Shown in pieces: positions 17,091 to 24,180 of a DNA stretch of 64,000 nt (position 1 is the first letter of the stretch; each line of letters opens with the position of its first letter). Source of the stretch: JBEKIK01 sp050013075. GTDB lineage: Bacteria > Planctomycetota > Planctomycetia > Pirellulales > Thermoguttaceae. The position numbers and the translations under genes are program-made. The DNA lies in contig JBEKFZ010000007.1 of assembly GCA_050013075.1 (NCBI GenBank), positions 23,454 to 87,453 of the forward strand, in the 5' to 3' direction. The notes beneath the pieces were generated by a model. It saw only the letters and a list, made by a program, of their open reading frames with translations, did no database searches and had not been told where the DNA came from.

Positions 17091-17883
17091 GCCATCCCAC
17101 GCGCATCGGTGTATGAAGGGCATCGAGTAAAACTTCCAGGGCGGGTTCGATTTGTTCCTGGAAAGCCCATGCAACGCCGCCTAATGTCAAGGCCAAGGCG
17201 CCGAAAATGAGCAACGAGTTCAGGCCGAATCCCAAAATCAACACGTTCAACTGGGGAACGGTGCGGCTGATCAGTCCCAAAACAAGAGTAGCCAGCAGCA
17301 AAGCGATCGTAGCCGGGGCGGCGGCGCGGATGCCCAGCGAAAAACTCTGGGCCATTAGCGTGACAAAAGCGTCGGCGATCGATCGGGAAAATACTCCGCT
17401 GCCGGGCGGAATTGTCCGGAACGTATCGAGCAATCCGGCCATGACCAGCCTGTGACCGCCAATACACACGAAAATGCTCAGACTAACAAGGGTAAACAGC
17501 CTGGATAGGATGGGCGTGTTCATATCCGATGTTGGATCATAGGCCTCGGCTATCATCAACCCGCCCACGTACCCGATTATTTCGCCCGCCAGTTCCATGC
17601 CGTGAACGAGGATCATGATCCCGAATCCCAAACACGTTCCCACTATCAGTTCGCCGCCTACGAAAACCAGGTAATTCAGCAGGTTGCCGGGCTCCGGCGC
17701 GGCCGCGTTCCATTGCGACGGCATAATCAGCACGGCCAAGGCCAGGGCCAACAGCGCACGCACGCGCATAGGCGCGTCGGTGGAGCCGTAAATCGGAGCG
17801 GTCATCGTCAAAGAGCTCACCCGGGTAAGCACCAGGGTAAACACGATGAACTTGTCGAAGTTGAGTTGATTTACCCAATCCAT
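17083..17883 (-). CDS. fliR: Flagellar export gate protein FliR
   Basis: Polytopic inner-membrane protein of the export gate, with FliP and FliQ. The 266-residue product has about six hydrophobic segments, beginning with FDKFIVFTLVLTRVSSLTMTAPIYG; the R-x-x-S-x-x-x-x-x-P-x-x-G pattern is typical of FliR. MELAGEIIGYVGGLMIAEAYDP is the conserved mid-protein loop. The start codon abuts a GGATGAA heptad tract, so no Shine-Dalgarno sequence is visible. Gene order fliP-fliQ-fliR-flhB is the usual one. Confidence 0.95.
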   Translation of the reverse strand: MDWVNQLNFDKFIVFTLVLTRVSSLTMTAPIYGSTDAPMRVRALLALALAVLIMPSQWNAAAPEPGNLLNYLVFVGGELIVGTCLGFGIMILVHGMELAGEIIGYVGGLMIAEAYDPTSDMNTPILSRLFTLVSLSIFVCIGGHRLVMAGLLDTFRTIPPGSGVFSRSIADAFVTLMAQSFSLGIRAAAPATIALLLATLVLGLISRTVPQLNVLILGFGLNSLLIFGALALTLGGVAWAFQEQIEPALEVLLDALHTPMRVGWLS

Positions 17884-17886
17884 ACA

Positions 17887-17920
17887 TGTAAGGATGAAGG
17901 ATGAAGGATGAAGGATGAAT
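17887..17920. repeat. GGATGAA heptad tract before fliR
   Basis: Four in-phase copies of GGATGAA-type words immediately upstream of the fliR start. Confidence 0.85.
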
Positions 17921-17986
17921 GCTCATCAATATGAATAGGTGTGTTGTTCATCGTTCAATTTTCCACATTTTAAATTTTCTCGTCTA

Positions 17987-18253
17987 TTAGAATCTTCCGG
18001 GAATTCCGGCGATCAAGTCGCTGGAATACTGCACCATGCGGGCGATAAGCCAGGGGAGCGTAAGGCTTAATACCAATACCATCGCAATCAGTTTGGGCAC
18101 GAAGGCCACGGTCTGCTCCTGGATCTGCGTGAGGGCCTGCAATAAACCGATCAGCAAACCCACGACCATCCCGGCCAACAGGACCGGAGAGCCGATCAGG
18201 AGCATGTTCCATATCGCTTCGCGGCCGATATCGATGACTGCTTGAGCGTCCAT
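17987..18253 (-). CDS. fliQ: Flagellar export gate protein FliQ
   Basis: An 88-residue two-helix membrane protein of the export gate. Starts at ATG 18253 (MDAQAVIDIGREAIWNMLLIG), which matches the family N-terminus. The reading frame continues upstream through a heptad array to an ATG at 18292 (MFSSFIPHPSSFF), so a repeat-coded extension is possible but unlikely. GLLIGLLQALTQIQEQTVAFVPKL is the conserved central stretch. As with fliR, heptads sit where a ribosome-binding site would be. Confidence 0.94.
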   Translation of the reverse strand: MDAQAVIDIGREAIWNMLLIGSPVLLAGMVVGLLIGLLQALTQIQEQTVAFVPKLIAMVLVLSLTLPWLIARMVQYSSDLIAGIPGRF

Positions 18254-18404
18254 AAAAAAGGATGAAGGATGAGGGATGAAGGATGAAAACAAAAGGCTGT
18301 AGGCCGGAGGAATGGAAACTGATTACTGAAAACTGATAAATGAAAACTTGATAAAAACCGCTTGCGGTTTCGCGCTGTCTGCCGAAAACTGATAACTGAA
18401 AAGT
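18254..18404. repeat. Ordered heptad-repeat tract (copy B) with palindrome
   Basis: Plus-strand words read GGATGAA, GGATGAG, GGATGAA, GGATGAA, AACAAAA, GGCTGTA, GGCCGGA, GGAATGG, AAACTGA, TTACTGA, AAACTGA, TAAATGA. This is the same order as copy A (8977-9098) in reverse orientation, with two heptads fewer. The palindrome AAACCGCTTGCGGTTT is at 18355-18370, followed by AAAACTG/ATAACTG words up to the fliP stop. Confidence 0.88.
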
Positions 18405-19283
18405 TTATGTAAAAGGTTGGAAGCTTTCCATCAACATTCCCACGACCAGGTGCCAGCCGTCGACCAGGACAAACAGCAGGAGTTTGAAGGGCAAGGAGAT
18501 CAAGACCGGCGGGAGCATCAACATGCCCATCGAAACCAGCACGCTGGATACCACGATGTCCAGAATCAAAAAAGGCAAGTAAATTTGGAATCCGATCAAA
18601 AACGCGGTCTTTAGTTCGCTGAGCATGAAGGCCGGCAAAAGGGCCATAAGCGGGACGTCATCGTAACTTTTCAGTTCGGGCTGGTCGGGCAGGTAGTTCA
18701 TAAAAAGATATACGTCCTCGGAATTCTTTGTCCGTTCGATCTGCTGGCTCATGAATCGGCGCACCGGGGCTACGCCCGACTTCCAGGCTTCATCCAGCGA
18801 AATGCGGTGTTCCGTATAGGGGACCACGGCCTCGTAGTAAACCTGCTTCCACACCGGGGCCATGATTAAAAACGTGAGAAACAGCGACAGGGTCGTGATC
18901 ACCTGGCTGGGCGGGAGTTGCTGCGTGCCGATCGCCTGGCGCAGCAAACTCAGCACCACCACGATCCGCACAAAGCACGTGGTCATCAGCAATATCGCCG
19001 GGGCCAGGCTGAGCACGGTCAAAAGCAGCATGACTTGGATCGTGGAGCTGAGTCCTTCGGGGCTGGTCCATTGTTTTGGTCCGCCGGAAAGCCCTTCTGG
19101 CAGCTTCATCGTCAACGGCTGATTGCTAGTCTCTTGGGCGGCGGCCGAGGCCAGGAAACAGAAACACACCATAACGATGGCCAAATACGCCAACGGCTTC
19201 CTCGGCGCCCAGGCAATTCGCAATTTGCGATTTGCAATTTTTTTCCAAAACGAAACCAGGCCGCGACATTTTGTTTCAGGCAT
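18405..19283 (-). CDS. fliP: Flagellar export gate protein FliP
   Basis: Core membrane protein of the export gate. The 292-residue product is longer than the usual ~250 because of its N-terminus. Conserved stretches: LLTVLSLAPAILLMTTCFVRIVVVLSLLRQAIGTQQLPPSQVI and the C-terminal FQIYLPFLILDIVVSSVLVSMGMLMLPPVLISLPFKLLLFVLVDGW. A signal peptide (LAYLAIVMVCFCFLASAAAQ) precedes the mature part. The leader codons before it contain a short heptad run (TTGCAAA words, 19209-19242). The start overlaps the end of fliO by 8 nt, indicating translational coupling. Confidence 0.95.
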   Translation of the reverse strand: MPETKCRGLVSFWKKIANRKLRIAWAPRKPLAYLAIVMVCFCFLASAAAQETSNQPLTMKLPEGLSGGPKQWTSPEGLSSTIQVMLLLTVLSLAPAILLMTTCFVRIVVVLSLLRQAIGTQQLPPSQVITTLSLFLTFLIMAPVWKQVYYEAVVPYTEHRISLDEAWKSGVAPVRRFMSQQIERTKNSEDVYLFMNYLPDQPELKSYDDVPLMALLPAFMLSELKTAFLIGFQIYLPFLILDIVVSSVLVSMGMLMLPPVLISLPFKLLLFVLVDGWHLVVGMLMESFQPFT

Positions 19284-20049
19284 TGCGATGCTCCCAATTC
19301 AAGGCGTCCGGCTGTTCGGTTTGCGAGTGATCGTAATCCGCATATTCGCCATGCGAAAGAGTTCCTCGGGAAGGGCGTTTTGGCGCGAGTTGTTCAAAAA
19401 TGCGCCGGAACGCCGCGGTGGAACTTTGCGGGCCGGCCTGACGGCATAATCCGGCCAATCGGTCGACTTCCTGGGGATCGGTAATTTCGGTGAGCGTTTC
19501 GGTCCCGGCCGGGGTGATCGAGACCAGCAGAAGTTTGTTGCCGCAGCGCATGAGATGCACGTTCTGCCGGCCGGCCAGCGGAGCGCGTCCGAGCACTTCG
19601 AATGCCTCGTTGGGAAGACGCGTAAGCCCCTGCGGAGCGGCCCGGCGCATCAACCAGGCGATCAGTAAAAAGATTCCCAATACCACGCCAAGACTTCCGG
19701 CAAGCGTGAGCATCGAGGGCGGGCCGTTGGGCTTTTTGCTCGAATCCTGGGAAATGCTTTTGCCCGAGGACGACGGCGGAACGTGCGATTCCCGTCTAGG
19801 CGGCAATGAAGCCGCCGCCGGCTTGCCGCCGTTGGCGGAAGCGTCGGCGGTCTTGTCGGCGGTCTTGTCGGCGGCGGGCAGTGGCGGGGCTATCGACACA
19901 GGTCCGGTAGTCGGCTGCAACAACGGCGGCCGCGAATCGAACTGGTCAATGGACGCTTGGTTTGCCGGCGGATCGGACGTCTGCGCAGGGAGATTTCCAG
20001 GCAGAATAAATAGAATGATCAAACCAGTGATTCGGGCAGTCGAAGGCAT
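19276..20049 (-). CDS. fliO: Flagellar biosynthetic protein FliO
   Basis: A small membrane protein that assists FliP assembly. The 257-residue product is longer than enterobacterial FliO because of a signal peptide and a ~110-residue Pro/Ala/Asp-rich periplasmic segment. The FliO core follows: a membrane helix (LAGSLGVVLGIFLLIAWLMRR), then EAFEVLGRAPLAGRQNVHLMRCGNKLLLVSITPAGTETLTEI, the usual FliO pattern. It lies between fliN and fliP as expected. Its leader is part of a 40-nt direct duplication at 20055-20120. Confidence 0.88.
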   Translation of the reverse strand: MPSTARITGLIILFILPGNLPAQTSDPPANQASIDQFDSRPPLLQPTTGPVSIAPPLPAADKTADKTADASANGGKPAAASLPPRRESHVPPSSSGKSISQDSSKKPNGPPSMLTLAGSLGVVLGIFLLIAWLMRRAAPQGLTRLPNEAFEVLGRAPLAGRQNVHLMRCGNKLLLVSITPAGTETLTEITDPQEVDRLAGLCRQAGPQSSTAAFRRIFEQLAPKRPSRGTLSHGEYADYDHSQTEQPDALNWEHRNA

Positions 20050-20054
20050 CCGTG

Positions 20055-20120
20055 CGCTTCCTTGCTGATTTTTTAATTAGTGCCTGTAACTATCGCTTCC
20101 TTGCCGATATTTTAATTAAA
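20055..20120. repeat. Direct duplication carrying the fliO ribosome-binding site
   Basis: CGCTTCCTTGCTGATTTTTT (from 20055) recurs as CGCTTCCTTGCCGATATTTT (from 20094). Each copy holds AAGGAAGCG on the minus strand; the second overlaps the fliN stop codon. Confidence 0.7.
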
Positions 20121-20720
20121 CATGTTCGTGCCGGTTATTAACTCGGTCACGCGGATGCAAAAATTGTCATTAAGCACGAGCACTTCGCCCCGGGCGACCA
20201 GGCGTCCGTTGACGAAAACATCGACGGGGTCGCCGGCCAATTTGTCCAGGGTAACGACCGATCCTTTGCGGAGCTTCAGCACGTCTTCGAGATACATGTG
20301 CGTGCGCCCGAGTTCGATCTTCAGGTTCAATTCCACGTCGCGCACCAGATCGAGCGTGGTTGTTTCGGTGGAGGCCGGCGCGCCGCTGAATTCCTGCAAC
20401 TGGAAGGCCGAAACCCCTTGGGGCAAGACGTTATTGGCCGATGAATTGATGGATTCCAAGGCTTTTTCGGCCTGGTTTAGCAGGAACTCGATATCTTTTT
20501 CGGCCATGTTTCCTTCGCCGGCCAGCGGTTCGGGAGGCGGAACATTTATTGTTTTCCCGTCCTGCTGAGATAAAGAATCCTCGCCGGGGTGAGACGCTGA
20601 TGCGTCAGCCGGCGGGGGACTCTGGGGTGCGGCCGAACCGGCTGCCGGCGCGGCCGAACCCGCCGGTCGGCTCAGGAGCTTCTCGATTTCATCCTGACTT
20701 ATTATTTTTTCGTCAGCCAT
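20112..20720 (-). CDS. fliN: Flagellar motor switch protein FliN
   Basis: Component of the C-ring. The 202-residue product is longer than usual: the N-terminal ~110 residues are acidic and Pro/Ala-rich (KIISQDEIEKLLSRPAGSAAPA) and the C-terminal ~80 residues form the SpoA domain, LDLVRDVELNLKIELGRTHMYLEDVLKLRKGSVVTLDKLAGDPVDVFVNGRLVARGEV. The N-terminal SQDEIEKLL stretch resembles the start of FliM, which is missing beside it. Spacing to fliL is 27 nt, so nothing fits between them. Confidence 0.93.
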   Translation of the reverse strand: MADEKIISQDEIEKLLSRPAGSAAPAAGSAAPQSPPPADASASHPGEDSLSQQDGKTINVPPPEPLAGEGNMAEKDIEFLLNQAEKALESINSSANNVLPQGVSAFQLQEFSGAPASTETTTLDLVRDVELNLKIELGRTHMYLEDVLKLRKGSVVTLDKLAGDPVDVFVNGRLVARGEVLVLNDNFCIRVTELITGTNMFN

Positions 20721-20747
20721 GGGAATCCATTCCTGGTTTGATGAGCT

Positions 20748-21323
20748 TTATTGTTCGATAAAAGAGAAATCGCTGAAAATGATGGTTTGCAGGAGTTGTT
20801 TGCCCAGCATCCGGTTGGTTTTATCCATGATTTTACGTTTTACCAGTCCCAAGCCCGCGTCGGTCAGATCGGTGATTTCGGAACTGCGGACCGTGACGAT
20901 GACTTGTTCGCGGAAGCGATGCAGGTTTTCTTCCAAGCGAGTCATGAATTCTTTTTGTTCCGCGGCGGCTACGGTTCCATAAAGGTGGAAATCGATCCGC
21001 AAAGTGGTGTTCGAGGCGGGCTGATAGGCCGTGACGTTGAATTCGCCTAAATCCACCTCTACCTGGCTGTTTGGTTCCTTTTCGGCTTCTTTCTTGGGAG
21101 TGGTTTTACTTTCCCCTTTGTTTTCCACGGCGGAGCCGGCCAAAGCGGCGGTTTCCGCGGTTTGCGGCAGGTACCAATACGCAACGGCGCATTCCACCGC
21201 GATTACCAAGACCACAAAGAATACAATTTTAATTTTACCAAACGAGTTTCTTTTGGTTGCCGCGGCTGGAGTTTGCTCCTCTGCTTGGGTGTTTTCGTTA
21301 GGGGCGGATGGTTCTTGGGCCAT
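20748..21323 (-). CDS. fliL: Flagellar basal-body protein FliL
   Basis: Membrane protein that supports the stator around the basal body. 191 residues: a cytoplasmic Gln/Glu-rich N-terminus, one membrane helix (KIKIVFFVVLVIAVECAVAYW), a Lys/Glu-rich linker and the periplasmic FliL domain (VEVDLGEFNVTAYQPASNTTLRIDFHLYG ... RDQ-like RSSEITDLTDAGLGLVKRKIMDKTNRML ... TIIFSDFSFIEQ). The C-terminal F-S-D-F-x-x-Q ending is typical. Its usual neighbours motA, motB and fliM are absent. Confidence 0.88.
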   Translation of the reverse strand: MAQEPSAPNENTQAEEQTPAAATKRNSFGKIKIVFFVVLVIAVECAVAYWYLPQTAETAALAGSAVENKGESKTTPKKEAEKEPNSQVEVDLGEFNVTAYQPASNTTLRIDFHLYGTVAAAEQKEFMTRLEENLHRFREQVIVTVRSSEITDLTDAGLGLVKRKIMDKTNRMLGKQLLQTIIFSDFSFIEQ

Positions 21324-21584
21324 GGTTGTCGACCGTTAAAAGGCTGCGTGCAATAATGGGATTCTATTTTTCCATCAATCTGAATGCGTCACCACGTGAA
21401 AAGTTTACGATATTCTTTGGATTCAGGAGTCAATCGGCGTGATATTGGTTTAGCTCGCGGGTTTCTGACGGATTTTCCTGCTTTATGGTTTGCAATGTCG
21501 TTTTTCGCCGGTTTTTTACGGCAAACCGGGACAAAAAGGCTGATGATGATAGCTTTGTAAACTTTTGCGATCAAGGCCAATTAT

Positions 21585-21797
21585 TCAGCCGTCCAAACGG
21601 TTCGCCATCGGGGGTATCAGGTGCTTTGCCTGCTGATAGGCGACCGCGCGGCGCATGACTTCGTCCATTGATTCCGCCACTACCAGCCTCTGGCCGGTGG
21701 TAAGCGTGACAAAGGTGTCCGGCCTGGCTTCGACGTATTCGATCAACTCGGCGTTGAGAATAAACGCCTCGCCCGAAAGCCGGGTCAGTTTGATCAT
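21585..21797 (-). CDS. flbD: FlbD-family flagellar protein
   Basis: A 70-residue FlbD/SwrD-like protein. Seen: IKLTRLSGEAFILNAELIEYVEARPDTFVTLTTGQRLVVAESMDEV, the complete family core. In other bacteria this gene lies between flgE and motA, and the protein aids motor torque. Here it follows flgE but no motA follows; 261 nt without a convincing gene separate it from fliL. GGAGG precedes the ATG. Confidence 0.9.
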   Translation of the reverse strand: MIKLTRLSGEAFILNAELIEYVEARPDTFVTLTTGQRLVVAESMDEVMRRAVAYQQAKHLIPPMANRLDG

Positions 21798-21842
21798 TTT
21801 TTACCTCCTCATAATCCAAATGTCATTTACTTAACCTTATCG

Positions 21843-21905
21843 CTACAACTGCAGCAAGGTGTCGAGCATGGTTTGCACCGTACTCAATTCAACGGTGGTA
21901 ATGTT
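21843..21905 (-). pseudogene. Remnant duplicate of the flgE 3' end
   Basis: Just behind flgE, the minus strand reads ITTVELSTVQTMLDTLLQL and a stop, against VITTVQTMLDTLLQLQPY at the true FlgE C-terminus. About 36 nt are nearly identical (21843-21882 versus 21921-21960). Only the tail is present, so this is a partial tandem duplication, not a gene. Confidence 0.8.
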
Positions 21906-21911
21906 AGATTA

Positions 21912-23651
21912 TCAATAGGGCTGCAACTGCAGCAAGGTATCGAGCATGGTTTGCACCGTGGTGATCACTTTGGTATTGGCGCGGTACATCGTGGAAGCCA
22001 AGATCAGCTTGATCAAGTTGCTGCCGACGTCGGTGTTCGAGAGTTCCACTGCTCCGGACGTAACCGTGCCAATTCCGCTTTGGCCGGGAGTGCTATATAT
22101 GGGCGTTCCCGAATTCGCGCCGGCGGTGTACAGGTTGTCGCCGGTTTGCATCAAACCGTTGGGATTGATGAAATTAGCCAATACTACCTGTCCGAGAGTA
22201 CGTTTAGCGTTGTTGCTGAACACGCCGGTTATGAGGCCGTCGGAGCCGATAGTATAACTGCTCAGCGTGCCCGGTCCGCAGCCGTCTTGCGTCGGGTTGT
22301 TGAAAGTGCTGGTGGTCACCGACAGGCCGGAGACGCCACTGAAATCCAAGGTTATTACCAGGGGTTTTGTCGAGGCGACGTAATCGCGATTGATGGAGAT
22401 GGTGTCGGGCGAAACGGAAATGACGTTGCCATTCGAGTCAAAGGTAATGAGTCCCGTTCCCACGGCGACCTGAGCGGAACCCGTGGTTTGATTGGCCGTT
22501 GAATCGGCGAACCAGCGGTAGGTGGTGGTCGTGCTGCTGGTGCTTTGCAGAACGGCGGTCACGGTGACGTTGCAAGCAATGCCCAGCGAATCGTAGACTT
22601 GAAAGCCGACCGCGGCGCACTGTCCCACGCCGTCCTGGACCGTGGAAAAGGGCAAGTCGACCGCCCCGGCTATGGTGCTGCCGTTCGGAGTTAATGTAAG
22701 TGAACTGATGGCAACGTCGTTATCCACGCCGTTGTTGCCGACGACGGTGATTTTACCGCTGATTATTTGCGCGCCGGCCGTATATGGGCTACTCGGGTCG
22801 GCCACGTTTTTTGAAGTGGGAATGCCGCTGCCCGTTTGAATGCCCAGGGTTTGATTGATAAATGTCAGCAAATCGCCGACGGTCGAGGTGGCGGTAATGG
22901 TATAAGCATTGCTCAAGTCCTTGGAGCCTTTCCCTTCGGTGACATTAAGCGTGCCCGTGCTACTAAAAACATTTACATAAGTAGAGGTCGTGTTGTCGTA
23001 TTTAGTGACGTTGGTGAGCAATGTGGAATCCGAGATCAGGGTTCCTCCGGTGGTTCCATTATAGAGCTTATCGGTATCAAGGACGGTGGCCGTGTCGGCG
23101 ATAGAGCCGCTGGGCGAGAGGGTGCCCGTCAAAGTGACATTCTTCGTCGCCTGGGCCACCATTTTTGTTCCCAAGGGGATAGTGAGCGGCGCCAACGAGG
23201 TCGTTATGAGATTGAAGTCGCTGTTGACGGTGTATCCCAACACTTGATTGCCGCTGGCCGTGATCAATTGGTTGTTGGAATCCAAGGTGAATTCGCCGTC
23301 GCGAGTATAGGCATAACTGCCGTCGCTCTGCTGGATTATGAAAAAACCGTTGCCTTGAATGGCCATGTCCGTGGTGGTAGAGTTGTTCGACACCGTGCCT
23401 TCAGTAAAGTCGGCCGTGATGGAGGCGAGTGTAGTGCCCAACCCGACTTGGATCGGGTTGGTGCCCCCGTTTGAAGCCGTTGGACTGGAACCGGTACTAT
23501 ATGTTTGCGAGAATTGGGTGGCAAAGGAGACGGACGATTCCTTGAAACCAACCGTGCTCGAGTTGGCCAGGTTGTTGCCCACCACGTCGATCGTCGTCTC
23601 CGATCCGGTCAGGCCGGTCAACGCCGTACTTAGGGCTGATGCAAGACCCAT
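21912..23651 (-). CDS. flgE: Flagellar hook protein FlgE
   Basis: Structural protein of the hook, exported by the flagellar apparatus. 579 residues, longer than the enterobacterial form. The N-terminus MGLASALSTALTGLTGSETTIDVVGNNLANSSTVGFKES is the rod/hook-protein D0 signature, and FFIIQQSDGSYAYTRDGEFTLDSNNQL is the next conserved block. The C-terminus (GAVELSNTDVGSNLIKLILASTMYRANTKVITTVQTMLDTLLQLQPY) closes the coiled-coil pair. The middle is Ser/Thr/Gly-rich and probably forms the outer domains. It follows flgD, its capping protein. Confidence 0.96.
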   Translation of the reverse strand: MGLASALSTALTGLTGSETTIDVVGNNLANSSTVGFKESSVSFATQFSQTYSTGSSPTASNGGTNPIQVGLGTTLASITADFTEGTVSNNSTTTDMAIQGNGFFIIQQSDGSYAYTRDGEFTLDSNNQLITASGNQVLGYTVNSDFNLITTSLAPLTIPLGTKMVAQATKNVTLTGTLSPSGSIADTATVLDTDKLYNGTTGGTLISDSTLLTNVTKYDNTTSTYVNVFSSTGTLNVTEGKGSKDLSNAYTITATSTVGDLLTFINQTLGIQTGSGIPTSKNVADPSSPYTAGAQIISGKITVVGNNGVDNDVAISSLTLTPNGSTIAGAVDLPFSTVQDGVGQCAAVGFQVYDSLGIACNVTVTAVLQSTSSTTTTYRWFADSTANQTTGSAQVAVGTGLITFDSNGNVISVSPDTISINRDYVASTKPLVITLDFSGVSGLSVTTSTFNNPTQDGCGPGTLSSYTIGSDGLITGVFSNNAKRTLGQVVLANFINPNGLMQTGDNLYTAGANSGTPIYSTPGQSGIGTVTSGAVELSNTDVGSNLIKLILASTMYRANTKVITTVQTMLDTLLQLQPY

Positions 23652-23686
23652 TGTTTATCTCCTATTTTGAATTTAGTTTTCGATAT

Positions 23687-24109
23687 CTATTTGGCGGCCT
23701 GGATGTTAGTGATGTTAGCCAGGCTGACGCTTTCACTGCCGACGCACGCATAAACCGTGCTATTGCTGACCTTGACTGAATCCACGGTGCCGGTGACCGT
23801 AGCGCCGCTGTTGTTTGTGCCCGTTATCGTGCTCTTCAGCAGCGAGCTTCCCGTATACAACTGCTGTTGCAGCTTCAACGAAGAAAGGGTATTGCTAAGG
23901 TCATCATTGGATTTGATGGCCTTGATTTCACTGACCTGGGTGAGAATATCGCTGGTACTGGTCGGATCGAGGGGATCCTGGTTCTGCAATTCAGTCAATA
24001 AGAGCTTGAGAAAGTCGTTTGTGTCAAGGTTGAGAGAATCGCTGGTGACGCTTGAGGAAGAGGTGGTTGCGGTGCTGGAAGCGGAGGATAAGATCGAGGC
24101 AGTGCTCAT
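23687..24109 (-). CDS. flgD: Hook-capping protein FlgD
   Basis: Scaffold needed for hook polymerisation. 140 residues, which is short: the N-terminal flagellar signature LDTNDFLKLLLTELQNQDPLDPTSTSDILTQVSEI is complete, and the rest holds only the beginning of the usual tudor/FnIII part (STITGTNNSGATVTGTVDSVKVSNSTVYACVGSESVSLANITNI). Position between fliK and flgE is the common order. It may represent the compact form of the family rather than a truncation. Confidence 0.93.
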   Translation of the reverse strand: MSTASILSSASSTATTSSSSVTSDSLNLDTNDFLKLLLTELQNQDPLDPTSTSDILTQVSEIKAIKSNDDLSNTLSSLKLQQQLYTGSSLLKSTITGTNNSGATVTGTVDSVKVSNSTVYACVGSESVSLANITNIQAAK

Positions 24110-24180
24110 GTGCGTGATTCCTTGAATGGTTAAGGTGTTTATGTGGTTATTTTAATCAGCTTCCTTGGGGAAGCGTATTT

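Noticed and set aside
21389..21580. 63-residue ORF in the gap where motA would lie
   Set aside because: No membrane helices of MotA type, no ribosome-binding site and no family pattern.
23336..23551. Antisense ORFs within flgE, fliK and fliF
   Set aside because: Long open shadows are expected in GC-rich genes; none has a recognisable family or start signal.
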